Shown here: piece after piece, positions 44,543 through 57,507 of the stretch
Numbering within the stretch: the stretch's first letter is position 1
Layout of the letters: each line of letters starts with the position of its first letter
Assembly: GCA_009192285.1 (NCBI GenBank)
Contig: CM018603.1
Location: 2,906,588-2,970,587, forward strand
Origin: Morchella semilibera
Lineage: Eukaryota > Ascomycota > Pezizomycetes > Pezizales > Morchellaceae
DNA length: 64,000 nucleotides
Reading direction: 5' to 3'
The notes under the pieces: model-generated
The model's input: only the letters and a program-made list of their open reading frames with translations
What the model was told of the DNA's origin: nothing
Databases searched by the model: none
Made by a program: the position numbers and the translations under genes

Positions 44543-47500
44543 GGAAGGGGTGAGGGGTTGAGTAAATTGGTGACTTTACACGACGAAGATACCTTACTTA
44601 CCTGCCTACAGAGTGATATCTACAGGGAAACGGAAACGAACCTGATGTCGCGAAGTTGCGGACAGACAGAACATATCGTGATGTCGGTAAGCATAGGTAG
44701 AACTGTGGGGTTGCAGGGGAGGTGAGTTGGGGGGGGGGGGGTGGAAGACGCTGGTCTCTACTTAGCTAGAACTCAACTCTTCAGCCCCCTTTCCTTGTGA
44801 ACAAAGGACTCATGGAATAGAGGGTCTTCTGAGCATCATCAATCCATTCATTCCTGCCGACCCGAATCATCAGGAATCGAGGTTGCAACTTGGGCCCAGT
44901 TTTGACGCCGTGGCAACAACACTAAAAACAGCAAAAAAGTAAGGCAGGCAGTTCTCCGCCGACACACACACCCTCCACAACCACAAACCATCGAAACCGC
45001 AAAGGCCAAAGACCAATCGTCCGGTGCTTCTACAACCATACAGGTGATTGTGGTGGTGGTGCTACATACACTTCTAGATCCAATTTATATCAGTCAGTCG
45101 ATTAGAGGAGTAAACGGATGCGACAGGAATAAAACAAAACATGTGTAACTGGCTGGCCCCGTAAGGTAAGGTAAGGGAGGTATATGGATTTTATTTCTCT
45201 CTTTTATTTTATTTCATTTTATTTCCTGTATTGCTATTAATCCAGCTGCTGCTCCTCATTTGTTGTATGATATGTAGGCAGGCCAGAGTTACCAGGGACC
45301 CAAAAGCTGGTCAAACGTGGGAAAGGAAGGAAGGAGAAAGGGCTAGGTTTGTCGATTCCGACAAATTTGGCTTCGCGCATCGCTTTTCCTCCTTGCTGCT
45401 GCATGATTGGGTGAATCGGGAGTTCCCTTACCTTCCCTAGTGAAATTTCGTCCTACCGGACGACAAGTGAATTCAAGTGTTCGTCGGCGCGGCACTCATC
45501 GCGATTCCTGGACGGTCCTATTTTCCTTTTCCTTTTTGATGATTTCTCTTCCAGATTGTACTCCTCCAGCCATCATCATCATCATCATGCCAGGCCAACA
45601 CTAATGACCACATTGCAAGTTGAGGTTCCCTGTCTCTTGCCTGTCCTTCACTTTCCCTCCTGCCCCGAGTGATGATTATTGCTGCGTCATGTTCCCGGAA
45701 AGTACCTCCTAGATACATGACACTTTTCGTACTCTTTTCCAAGCTCGGAAAGCATCCTGGAAGGAAGTCTAGATATTTCATGTAGGTTGCACGCAAGTCA
45801 CGTTACATGCGCGCCAAACCACAAAGAAACAGGGAAGGGACAAAAAGGAAACCTAGAAGGGGGAAGGGTGGAAAAAAAGCAAAAAGAAGGAAGGGGAAAA
45901 CAGAAACCCAAAACTATTAGCCAGAAACACAATCATCAAAGCCTGCTTCGGCGCAGACACTCAGCATCGCTGCAACAGCCGGTCTTTGCTGCTGCTGCTG
46001 CTGCTGGTACATGTATCTGGCACTGCTTTTTATTTTTATTTTTATTTTTTTAAAACCTACTTACCTGTGCCCCGTTTTGCTTTGCTTTAAGCTGTGGTGG
46101 GGCTTACCATACTTACAAACCTGACCGTAACTCTGTTACGCTGAGTAGGTATTTTAGCACCTGCCTGCTGGGTTTACGTCCTTGTCCGGATGATGGGGGA
46201 TCATGTTGGGCACAAGAAAAAAAAATCGCGAGCACGGAGCTCTCTGATGCAGACTTGAACCGATGAACGACTAGGTACAGTAAGTAGCATGATGGATGTT
46301 GAGGGGGGGAACAACGGAAAGAAGAATGCGACAACGTCGACAAAGAGCAACGTCGTCTCGCCGTCGACGCCTTCAGTCGTTCCAACGTGACAAAGGCACC
46401 AAAAAAAAGGTACCCAGCGAGAGAGAGAGAGTGAGAGTACCAATGTCGTATCGGGCATTCCTTCAAAATCTGGCGTTGGATGTTGGGGGGGGGGTGAAGC
46501 AACTAGGACTAAGCAGGAAACAGCAACCTCCTCCTCCCTTCACCACCCATAACTCCACCGATTGCACTCACACACACTCATTCACTCACAATCACACACA
46601 CTCTCGCACACACAACCCAATCCACACACACACACACACTAACTCTCTCTCGCTCACTCACACACAAGCATTCATCCCCGTCTCATACCTAATCAATAAA
46701 TTTCAGAGACCTTTTTTTTTTTCTTTCTTAGTCTCAATCATACGTTCTCACTTTGGTGATATATTTCATTTTTCTATCCCATCACTCTCTTCAACATACC
46801 TCATCATATCATTGGATAGTTGCAAACCCACCCCCAATACACGCGCCTCTTCCACCCCCCCCCCCCCAAATTATCCCTACCCATCCCTCTTTGCTCCGGA
46901 TTGGATTTTTTAAAAATCTTTTTTTCCCCCCTCTCTCTCTTTCTCAAATTGAGATTTTTTGTCCAACAGGATGCCTGCTGCAACAGATACTCCCACCCTT
47001 GCCCTTTCCCTTTCCTGCATCCCCATCCCCTAGTTCGTCCATCCACATCCATTTCCAAAGAAATCTTAACCAACCAACCAGCCTCTTTCCTTCCTTTCAA
47101 ATTCCCCCAAACATAATTTGCCCAAGAGTTAAATCACACACCTCCTTTTTTTCCCAATGCGATACAGAGACGCACACAGCTTAGCGGAACGCGCATGTCC
47201 ATGCCCTCCTCCCTCACTCCGCCCCGGCACGCGCCGCTGACTTTGTAATAGTAAGTAGTGGCAAAGCCCCATCTCCCATAATTACATCAAGGGTTCGACG
47301 AAAGCCCTTTCCATATAATTCCTTCCCACACATTAAACCCCATGCCATGACGCCAATACTTCTCCCAATTCCGGGTCATACACTGGACTCTCCCTCTGAC
47401 ATTCTTCCGCTCCCATTTCCCACGCCCTCCATCAACTGGCACCTCTTCTAGCACTGGTTACTCGCCGCTAGTCCCATCCATCGCACAGCTACTTCTGGGG

Positions 47501-47802
47501 CTACGCGCCACTACAACTGCTTCCCTGTTCAGCTGGCTTGCCTGCCTGTCTGTCTTGACGAGGCCATAGCGGTTCACTCTTTATCGCCAGGGGACCTGTC
47601 TGTCTGTCTGCCTGCGGGGTTAAAACTAAGACGCGTTCGGTACTACTTTAATACTTTACCATAGCCGGCCTTTCTTCTTTCACATTCTCTTTTATATTTA
47701 TCTATCCTATCCTCCCCCAAGTGTACATTATATCTGGTTCTTTCCCACAAAAAAAAAATATACAACTACATCCCACCCCCCCCCCCCAATCCATCCATCT
47801 TA

Positions 47803-49863
47803 ATGTTGAACATTGCAGTCCGACCCCACATCATGCATCCTCACACAGCATACCAACCTCTCGAAGGTCCCCATTCCTTCCACCCGGCCAACATCTTCAA
47901 CAACTTTGATTCCCCAAGATCACCCATAAGTTTAGGTTCAAATGTACGAAGATATTCTATATCGTCGGGGACTCCCTCGAGATACCAGTCAACAACACAG
48001 TCTGTCAGCCGGGGACTACAGACACCACCACCAGATATGGCTTCAGGGTACAAGGGTACTATTCCATCATATAACCATGGCCAGCAGCTTAGACAGTTTG
48101 AGCCTCCAATTGCGGGCAACGGGGTGCCAAAGTCACTGGACAGCTTTCGGATGTCGAACACACAGTCGAATCAGAACTACATTGTCCGGAGAAGGGAGAG
48201 CCCGATCTCGAGGAGGAACTCCATTGCACACCCAGAGCAACACCCGTCATCATCATCTTCGTCGTCGTCAAAGAGGAGGAGTTCAATGAGTAATGGTGCT
48301 GCGTCAATGACGGTCCCGGCCTCGATCAACAATACAAAGGCCAATTTGGCCGAATTTGCTGCACAGGTTTGTCACCATTTGGTCCAGCCAGCTACTGCTG
48401 TGTATGTGTGATGATACCGTTAGTTAATATTGGTTGGGGTTATAGATCACGTGTTTATTTTGGTTCGAGTCTTCGCTTCTTCTACAAAGAGTTGCGGAAT
48501 CTTCCACCACCCCTGTTCCACAAGGTCTACTGGCTCCCGACGCCATGCCAAGTCTTGGATTTAGGAAATGGGTCACAACAATTCTGTCAACGACACAGGT
48601 TTCACAGAACGTTATATTACTTGCGCTGTTGTTCATTTATAGACTGAAGAAGAGCAATCCTTCTGTGAAGGGAAAGCCCGGCAGCGAGTTTAGGCTCCTC
48701 ACCGTGGCTTTAATGTTGGGAAATAAGTGTGAGTACCTGTCTCAAACGATCCCCCCGTATTTGGCGGTTCTTTTCTGACTCCTAAATTAGTCCTGGACGA
48801 CAACACCTACACAAACAAAACTTGGGCTGAGGTTTCTGGAATTTCAGTGCAGGAGATTCATATCATGGAGGTAGAATTCCTGAGTAATATGAGGTACAGC
48901 TTGTTTGTGTCTAGTGAGGATTGGAATGGATGGCACACGACTTTGGGCAAGTTTTGGGCGTTTTGGGATAGGGCACAAAGGGCGCCAATTGAGATTGGTT
49001 CCAGGATCCCGGCTCCAATTACACCGACTTTACCGATTGTTCCACCTTCATTGCCTTCGCCGCCGCCTTCAAACAGCTCATCTCCGCCATATTCTTCGTC
49101 GACTTCGGTGCCAGGTTGTTACCCCAACCAATTGGGTGTGCCTTCACTGATGCCCGCCCATTCGCCAATTACACCAATGCCACAACCTGATTTCCAGGCA
49201 TTGTCAAGAAAGAGGCCGTATGATTCAGCAGCTGGGATGCAACCGCCGACTAAGAGGGTCACAAGGTCAATGGGACCAATGTTGAACACTTCCGGGACAC
49301 AATTCCCTATTTTGACTCCTTTGTCTACACCTTCACAGTCGCAGCAGGTTCCCCGATTGTCAATCAATGTCTTCCCCTCAAACTCCAGCAACCAGCATCT
49401 GGCCCCTGTCATGTCTTCGAACCAGCTACCCCTGCCAGGAACACGTGCTATGCAGAGCGTATACAATGCTCCACCGATCTCGCCGGTGTCAATTGGACCT
49501 TTGGGTCACAGCATGAACTACGGATCACAGTCTAGAAATACTTCCCCGTATTCGCAACACAACTCCATTCATCATTCCGCCGCTTCGTCGCCGACCACCC
49601 CAGGATTTTCGTCGCAGCAGCAGTCACCAAACTGGATTCTTGGAAACAGGAATTCGCCATACAGGCCTGTTCGTGGTGTTAATACGCTTCTGGTACCCCC
49701 GCCGTCGACTTCTGCTGAGCCACCAGCACTTTGCTACGACCAGATGCACTACCAGCCGTTGGGTAAGCCACGAACTGAATATAAGACTGGGACTGTTCCA
49801 TATATGCAGACGGAGACCTGGCCACAATCCTGGCCGGTCACTTACCCGGATTATAGTTTTTGA
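47803..49863 (+). CDS. clg1: Clg1-like cyclin (Pho85/Pcl-type)
   Basis: Predicted 639-residue cyclin of the fungal Clg1/PHO80-like family, which activates Pho85-type CDKs in nutrient, autophagy and cell-cycle control. Exons 47803-48366, 48446-48728 and 48791-49863; introns 79 and 62 bp. The cyclin box spans about residues 200-330: [72 protein letters not shown] across the second intron, and [37 protein letters not shown] is the classic signature. N- and C-terminal arms are disordered, rich in Ser, Pro, Gln and Asn, with a poly-Ser tract and an RRRESPISRR basic patch. The ATG at 47803 follows a C-run; MHPHTAYQ at 47833 is an alternative start. The very long upstream non-coding region fits a heavily regulated gene. 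Confidence 0.87.
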
Positions 49864-52449
49864 GGGAATCCGGTCATTTCCTTTTTTTTCTCTCTTTTTC
49901 TCTCTATATTCTGTCAAAGGTTGATTATTCATATCCTTAATCAGGACAACCTCGACATATTTGCATTACACAGGATTGGGTGGTTATTTTGATTTTGAAA
50001 TGTTTAAGCGGCTTTCCTTTTTTTTAGTGGATACCTTGTGTTATGCGGCTTTCCCGGTGTTGCGTTTTTATTTTACTTTTCTTTTTTGACCTTGTGTATT
50101 ATTATCCTTTTTTGCTTTTGTTTAATGGCTTTGGGGGAATTTGTATATTTCTGGTGCTCAAGAGGTCGCATAGGGAAACGGAGTTTATTTGTTTTATGCA
50201 AGGGAAAGGGGTGATGGCAAAGAAGGCGGTGGTGCGGGGGAATACCTCGAGAGCTTATGTACGATTATTAGAAGCGAAAGTCCCTGCCCACGAAGCAGAA
50301 AAATTGAACTCTAAAAAAAAAGGTTGGCTTTGGAAAGTTTTGTTTACCTCAGACCAGACTCAGGCTGTGAAGTTAGTTGATACCTTAGCTGCTGAGACCT
50401 ATTCTTTGGAGGTAGGTATTTGGTGCCATGGTAAAACTCGATTTTTGGGAATTTACTGCATCCGGCGGGATTGGTTTCGTGATGATAGTGATCCGCACGC
50501 CAGGGCATAAATCAAGACACCCGTTATGTGGAAATCTTAATTCTTGGGACCAACAAAATGTCGATCTTACCTAGAGCACTAGTTGGTATTGGATGGGAAG
50601 TAAGATTAGCTTATCGGGCGGTATCATCCCCACATGAGCATGAGCACAGTATTGGCCAAGAGGTGCCAAAAAAAAAAACGAGTGCTTCGCGGGGCGTCGT
50701 TGGGTGTTATATAGCTGACCAGCGGGGTTTTAACTGGCATTTCTGGGAGAGGTGTCAGCTGACCTGGCAGAGAGCGGGGGAGGAAGGAGGGACCGGCGGA
50801 TGGGGAGTGGATAAGTCCCAGTCAGCCATCTATCTATCTATTCTGTTCTCCCATCACGACAGGCCGGCCGGAGATTCGTGATATATTATCATCTTCCCCT
50901 CTCCACCTCATCTTACCCTCTCCACCAACACCCCCCCCCCCTTTTTTTTTTTTCTATCTTCCATTTTCCCGTGAATCAATAGTCCTCGGCCGAAAAAGAG
51001 GTGGCGCAGAAGGGGAATTATCCATTCATCCTATCCCCCTCCTTGCCCGCCTGAGGGTCGAGGCAAGATCTCTTGCGTAGGAAATAAAGCCATTTCTGGT
51101 CCGGCCCGACGTCGGTGGGTGGGTGATAAGCTGTGATGCGGATAAATTCGAGATATCGTGTCGACTTTAGCCGGCGGGGGGCAGGGTAACCATTTTTGTT
51201 CCCAGCGAATCAACGTCGCCTCAAAAGAACGAGGGCCTGGCCTGCCATGCCGCTAGCTGGATGGATGGATGGATGGGTTAATGAGGGACTTGTTTAAGAT
51301 CGGTTTCTGAAGAGTGCCTACATGTAGGTGCTATAGAGGAGTAGTTATAGCTTTGTAAAGAGGATTTGTTGTCCGTTCAATATGAGGCTGGCCGTGGTCC
51401 CAGCTGCTGGCGAGGGTTGATGTTCGTGCTGCTGGGCCAGGCTGGGCCGGGCGGGGGTAGAGCGGGAAGCACGTTTTTTGCATCCTTTTTCTCAGTGGAA
51501 GCAGCAGGATGGCAGCCAGTCAGACTCAGTAAGGGGTACCTGATGCCCTACAGGCCCGGCATGGGTATGAATGATACATATGTGGTGGCCGCCGAAGGGA
51601 AGAGCCGAAGAGGGAAGAAAAAAAAAAAGGCTTACCGGGGATAGTTACGTCAGGTCTACGGAACATTTTCTAAGCCCCTAGTTTGGCATTATCAGATTTC
51701 CCCCCCGCATATGATTCGAGGAAGCTAGATTCAGCCTCTTTTATCCGGTGCACAGGAACAGCTAGACACTCTTTGGGGAGAGGGAGGGCCTGCTTGCTCT
51801 GCTCTTATCAGAAGAAGCAATTATCGGGAGAGCCCTGGGGGGTGTTACGGGTGGAAGGCGAGCGAGAGGGCCCCGATGAGTAAAGGGAAAGGGACGACGT
51901 ATGGGGGCAGACAGGAAGAGGGGATGAGTGAGCATGAGATTACTCGTATTTACAATAGAGAATTATTTGTAGGCATGATTACAGATGTGCGTGGAGTGAT
52001 ATCTAGGGTGAGATTCAGGAACCATAGGATAGGAGAGTAGTCCCTATGGAATGGGAGAGGGTTTCCCTGGGGGCCGGAGTGGGCCAAAATTATACATACA
52101 ATTTTTTTTCTTCTCCCGGTAAAAATTTTCCCGCGTGGAGGGTAGATCTGGGTTGTGTCTTGCAGGAACAGAAGCAGCAGCGCAAGTAGCAACGCCGTCA
52201 CTTTCTTCTTGGTGGGGGTTACACCTTTCTTGTTGATTCTCATATCACTGATTTCACATCCAATTTTTTTTTATCCTCTCTTTCATCCCTTCTTTTTTTT
52301 TTTTTCTTTCCCACTTCTTAATATCATCCCCCTTCCTATCTACGTCGTCGCCCTTTTCCTCCAAAGGTAAATCATCTAGTCGCCTCCTGCCTGTTCGTCT
52401 GGCACGACAATCGCTCACTACCGTATTTTTCAGTAAAGGTTGATTCACG
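49864..52449. other. Intergenic DNA between clg1 and nde1
   Basis: 2.6 kb. The first part is T-rich 3' flanking DNA. An ORF at 50043-50510 (+) was considered but has no recognisable family and begins in T-rich DNA. The final 200 bases before nde1 are pyrimidine-rich (long T-runs at 52265-52310), a typical fungal core promoter or leader. TACATGTA occurs at about 51318. Confidence 0.55.
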
Positions 52450-54547
52450 ATGATGTCTTCTGCCATGAAGCTTAGAGCTGTCCCTGCGGCCGCGGGATTG
52501 GCGACGCGCACTTCTCGCACAATTCTTCAGCGCCAGGCCGCCTTCAAGCCTTCTATTCAAAAACCAAATCGTACGTTCATCGTTCAGGCGTACATACGCT
52601 TCAGAGGCTTCTCCTGCGAGCAAGTCCTCAAAGAATAGATTTAGATACGTCAAGTATGCATGGAGAGGAACATACACACTTGCAATTGCAGGAACTGTTT
52701 GGTTGGCCTACTCAATCTACGAGACTCGTTTCCCCAAGGAACAGACTGAGCCTGACCCAACAAAGAAGACACTTGTAATACTTGGTAAGAATCTAATTTC
52801 TCCCTGGAAAGACAATTCGAGTCATGGTGTTTAATGCTTGGCAACTTTAGGATCTGGATGGGGAAGCGTTGCCCTTCTCAAGAAGTTGGATACCGAAAAC
52901 TACAATGTCATCGTCATTTCACCACGTAACTTCTTCTTATTCACCCCTCTACTACCTAGCTGCCCGACCGGAACTGTGGAGCACCGCAGTATCATGGAGC
53001 CGTTGAGGCACATCCTACGTCACAAGAAGGCATCCGTCAAGTTCTACGAGGCCGAGGCAACCAAGATTGACAATGACCGCCGGGTTGTTATCATCAACGA
53101 TAACTCGGATGTGAAGGGAGAGATTCACCAGACTGAGGTACCCTTTGACTACCTTGTCGTAGGTGTTGGAGCCGAAAACGCGACCTTTGGTAAGCCAATG
53201 GATTATTAGCATGTGATTATAGGTTGTGGGGATTTAGTCTAATATTCTGGTTGTGTGTAAAAAGGCATTCCTGGGGTTAGGGAGAATGCATGCTTCCTGA
53301 AAGAGATTGGCGACGCCCACAAGATCCGAAAGAAGGTTATGGACTGCATTGAGACGGCTATGTTCAAGGACCAGACTCAGGAGGAGAAGGAGCGTCTTCT
53401 TCACATGGTGAGACATATAGCAGTTCCGGTTTATTATCTTAAGCTTATGCAGTTTTCTGATTAAAATTACTAGGTTGTTGTCGGAGGTGGACCAACTGGT
53501 GTCGAGTTCGCTGCCGAGCTGCAGGACTTCTTTGAGGACGATCTCAGGAAATGGGTTCCGGGAATTACCGGTGACTTCCATGTCACCCTGGTTGAAGCTC
53601 TGCCAAACGTGGGTTCATGACCTCCTGTGTGACCCACAACTTTTCTAACTTGTCCAATGTAGGTCTTGCCCATGTTCAGCAAGACATTGATCGAGTATAC
53701 CGAGAAAACCTTCAAGGATGAGAAGATCGATGTCCGAACAAAGACAATGGTTAAGAACGTGACGGACAAGTACATCGAGGCGGAAGTGACCAAGCCCGAT
53801 GGCACCAAGGAGAAGCAGGTCATCCCCTACGGATGTCTTGTTTGGGCTACGGGTAATGCTGTCAGGAATGTTGTCAGGGATCTGATGGGACAGCTCCCGC
53901 AGCAGAAGAACTCCCGTCGTGGTTTGGCCGTTAATGAATACCTTGTCGTTGACGGAACTGAAGGAGTCTGGGCCCTTGGAGACTGCTCAGCAACCAAATA
54001 TGCTCCCACAGCTCAGGTCGCCTCGCAGCAGGGTGCTTTCTTAGCTCGCCTTTTCAACACAATGGCCCGTACTCAGGCCTTAGAGACAGAGTTGAACCAC
54101 CTAGATGAACTCTCTAAGGAAGCTAAGGGCGAGGACCAGGAAGCTCTAGAGAAGGAAATCCAGAAGAAGAGCAAGGCTATCAGCAAGGTCAAGCAGCTAT
54201 CGCCCTTCGAGTACTCCCACCAGGGATCGTTGGCCTACATTGGAATGGACAAGGCGGTTGCTGATATTACCTGGTTCAACGGAAACGTGAGTTCCCCGGC
54301 CCGGACTTCTAAGGGTTTATCATTATTTACTAACGCCTCTCACAGCTTGCTTCCGGTGGTTCTTTGACTTACCTCTTCTGGAGATCAGCGTACTTGTCCA
54401 TGTGCTTCAGCACAAGAAATCGTGTTTTAGTGCTTATGGATTGGCTCAAGGTTAAGGTTTTCGGGCGTGATGTCTCAAGGTTAGTTCTTGCTTATCTCCA
54501 TCTTTTAATCCCAGACTATATCTGACCTTTCGCAATACAGAGAGTAA
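52450..54547 (+). CDS. nde1: External alternative NADH dehydrogenase (type II)
   Basis: Predicted ~555-residue rotenone-insensitive NADH:ubiquinone oxidoreductase, which passes electrons from cytosolic NADH to ubiquinone at the inner mitochondrial membrane without pumping protons. Exons 52450-52589, 52639-52784, 52851-53189, 53265-53407, 53474-53608, 53663-54286, 54346-54479 and 54541-54547. N-terminal Arg/Ala-rich mitochondrial presequence, a membrane anchor ([19 protein letters not shown]), first dinucleotide fold [17 protein letters not shown] (FAD), [20 protein letters not shown], second fold [16 protein letters not shown] (NADH), [20 protein letters not shown] and a conserved end [14 protein letters not shown], whose last codons come from a 7-base final exon. 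An acidic helical insertion (about residues 430-475) shows no clear EF-hand. Splicing of the first intron is uncertain: a 34-nt alternative (52571-52604) also keeps frame and gives [19 protein letters not shown]. Confidence 0.94.
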
Positions 54548-55580
54548 ACTTTCCTTGGATGTTTTGGGAATAATTGGGTGTTCACAAAAGCTTTCCGCCA
54601 ATCTTGGGGGGGTTGGATATTTCTTGTGATATTTATATATATTGTTATCTGCGCTTTCCATACCATATTGCGTTCACAGGAAGCAAAAAGGAGGGGGAGG
54701 GTGTTTATTTGTCACTATTACGATAGATTTCCACGTCATACTTTCGTTTGAGCGGTTAGGGGTCTCGGGTTTTTTCTTTTCTTTGTACAATGTAATTGTA
54801 TCTATTTTCTTTTATTCTAGTGGTGGTCTGGGTAAGGAAATACGATCTGCATTATGGGGTGAAAGTTCTTGTCTTTCCCGATTGGCCTGTTAACGCGCTC
54901 GAGTGAGTGCTCGTGAAGCACTCCAGGGAAGGAAGGGCAACGAGTCCGGGGCGAATTCGTCAACTCCAACACCAGTTTGTGCCAGTCCCAAAGATAACAA
55001 GGTCAATAAGGGGAGGGCTAGAACCCAGCTACCCCGTAACTCGAGGGAGAACACTCACCGGTCAGATAGCTATCACCTCCCCCTACAGCTAGGATCCTTT
55101 CCCCCCCCGGCAACTCCAGCAACATATCCCCCCCCTTTTAGGTAGAAGGTAGACACAGTTCAAGCTTTACCGAGACTTGGCGCGCGGGTCCCACTGCGTT
55201 GGGATTCTGCATAGTAAACCCATATTTCCCCAGATTTGGCGGTCCCGAGACCTTGCTTTCGGATAAGTTCGGGAGGAACCTTGTAGTGGTTAAGCATTGC
55301 CATTTGGACCAGCGACTGGTGGGGTGGGGTGGGCCCGATATGTTCCGCTGCTGTTTTTGGACCGGGGGAAGGGGGGGGGTGTCATTTCGTGTTTTATGCT
55401 GTTGATGTAGGCTGAGGGTTGTAGATCATTGATTGGGGGGGGGGGGGGACGTCGGGATAAAGGAGCTAGATTCCGGTCTGTTCCACTCCGCCGAGGTATT
55501 ATTTTCTCTTTGATATTTTTTTTTCCCCCTTCGATCTTTCTTAATGTATTTGATCGGTGGGGAGTGGGGGCGTGAGTGCG

Positions 55581-55835
55581 GGTTTGTCGGCGGGGGGGTG
55601 TGGATAGGTTATGTAGGTGAACAGACATCCAGATGTTTTTTTCTTTCTTTTTTTCTCTTGCTGTCTGTTGGGCGCGGGATTGTCGGCGGACGGGCGGGAT
55701 TGTCGGCGGGTGGGGAGTTTGGGGGTTGGGGGTTGGTGTATAGTATAGTACGGACGGACGGGTTTGCCGGCGTGTGTTGTTGTTGTTGGAGGGTACGTGC
55801 GGTTTTGTCGGCGGGACGGGATTGATTGTCGGTGA
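55581..55835 (+). repeat. Cluster of TTGTCGGCGG motifs
   Basis: A core GGN(T)TTGTCGGCGGG recurs at about 55581, 55677, 55697, 55761 (as TTTGCCGGCG), 55801 and 55819-55833 (degenerate). The spacing is irregular (20-100 bases), so this is a motif cluster rather than a simple tandem array. Confidence 0.65.
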
Positions 55836-57476
55836 ATGTGTGTGTGTTCAGACAGTAATGGTGCTCTGGGTACTTTACCTATGGAGATCTGATTCTGATA
55901 CATGCCGTGTAGTTGATAGAAGCTAGGGATGCAGCACCGGGGGGGGGGGCATGTTGTGGTACCCTCATACCCTCCTACACTAGAGTTATGCATTTGCAGC
56001 ACCCCGCTTCTCCGCTCACCCGTTATTTTGTACGTGGGTGTGTGTGTGTGTTTTAGGGGGTAGGGTCTCATGTGCAGGGACGGAAGTTCTGGGGGGAAGT
56101 ACTGTATGGGGTGTAGATTCTATATACAGCCGTGAGTGAGAGTCATGAGTGAGTGGGTGGGTGTATCGATAGAAGCACGAGACCTTGGGTTAGTGGCATC
56201 TTCTTCCCTCCACTGGCTGGTCCCGGCCTCTAGATCCCCAGCCCAGCAGGAATAACTTGCAATTGGACGTACAGTCAGTCCTGAATTCGAAACAGGTCTG
56301 GCCTGGTCAGGGCCCGGGGCTTATCCCCTGTTTGTTTGTTTATTGCATACCGCCCGTAAGAAAGCCTAGCAAGCTGTACATATCAGTCACTGGTTAGATC
56401 TAGACAGGACCTGTCGAACTGATGCACAGCCGTGCATTCCAATAGCCAGATTAGTTATCTGCGGAGAAGCACCGTGAGCACGGTGCCATGCTGCAATATA
56501 CTGGGGCGGATAAATGTGCGTGTGTGCGCTGCCCGGCGGGCAGCCTGTTTTGTTTGGCGCGGAGGTGCGCCGAGTGAGGGCCCATGATGCGTGGCGTTGG
56601 GCCCCGCGGTTATGTGGTGGTAGATGTTACCTACTTGTGCTATGTGACTGGCTGGGTCTTTAGTAAGGTTGGAAGGAGTTAGAGAGTGCAGAAGTTAGAG
56701 GCGAGACAAGAGGAGCGACAGATCTTTCCTGTACGTACGTAGTGTCAGTAGAGGGGCGAATGTTCCCCCGCAAAACTAAATGATCCCGCGGCCGTTGTGG
56801 ATAATAATTTTTACAAGTAACATTACAACCAAACACCACCGCCAGCCGTGCTTTCCCAACCCTACCAATGTCATAGCTCGTGTATTCCCAGAGCAAGTGC
56901 CCATTGTACATACTCTACTCCACGAGGCCCACGTGCACGATAGCACCTCCGACCCAAGTTGGCAGCCCAGAATACTCAAAAGTTATATCCCCTAGCCACA
57001 CCACCGCCACAAGAACACTCCCCCCCCCAACTGCCCAGGAAAACAACTCCTGCATCCTCACCGCGCGGGACAAACACACGAAACAAACTAGCATCAGGGC
57101 AGTGGGCTCCCCCACCGTTTTTGTTCCTCTAGGGAGGAGTCGAGTGAGCGCTCATGACGCGCGCAACGCTGAGGCCAACTACATGTAACCAACCACCTTT
57201 GGGGTTTACGCTAGGGTGGGGGATGTCGAATGCCCATCGTATTGATCTTCATATCTAAGCCTACTAGGGCGCCTCCAGTCGCCTTGGGTCTCCTATTTTG
57301 CCCCATGGTTTAGTCTGTAGGCACGGTCTGTCTAATCACAAGATATCACTCGGTTTTGGAGAGGCTGGCAGAGTCGTTAATAATTAACTGTATGGACCGC
57401 CCTGTTTATTGAGCAGCATATTGACCCCAGCCCCAAAAACCCTCAAGCACTGGGCCTATCCGACCTAGTAGACCTT

Positions 57477-57507
57477 CCCCCCCCCCTCCCCCCCCCCCCC
57501 CCCCCCC
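57477..57507. repeat. Poly-C run interrupted by one T
   Basis: Ten C, one T and twenty C, followed directly by a CGACCCA-type tandem (57510-57545). The run length is likely to be imprecise in any assembly. Confidence 0.85.

Larger units (their letters stand above)
37540..47802. other. Ten-kilobase low-complexity gene desert upstream of clg1
   Basis: No supported gene in more than 10 kb. The DNA is full of short tandem repeats: CCCAG-type (39800-39835), TATG (40270-40292), GT/GA tracts, GAAC (42494-42522), TTTTC, CACA (46566-46672), poly-G (44507-44541) and poly-C (46853-46867, 47775-47787). The last kilobase before the cyclin start is strongly pyrimidine-rich (CCCCTCTCTC, TTTCCC), as expected of a long 5' leader. 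ORFs such as 46296-46913 are products of this compositional bias. TACATGTA occurs at 38679, about 39218 and 42580. Confidence 0.55.

Noticed and set aside
44345-44725. ORF with a long glycine tract
   Set aside because: The glycines are the poly-G run; not a protein.
46296-46913. 205-codon ORF upstream of the cyclin gene
   Set aside because: The peptide is a translation of CA and CT microsatellites; it lies in the probable leader region of clg1.
50043-50510. 155-codon ORF after the cyclin gene
   Set aside because: It starts in T-rich 3' flanking DNA that gives an artificial hydrophobic start; the rest resembles no family I know, and there is no promoter or intron signal.
55541-56071. 176-codon ORF on the minus strand
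   Set aside because: Its Pro/Arg/Thr-rich text comes from the repeated GTCGGCGG motifs and G-runs; no domain or splice structure supports it.
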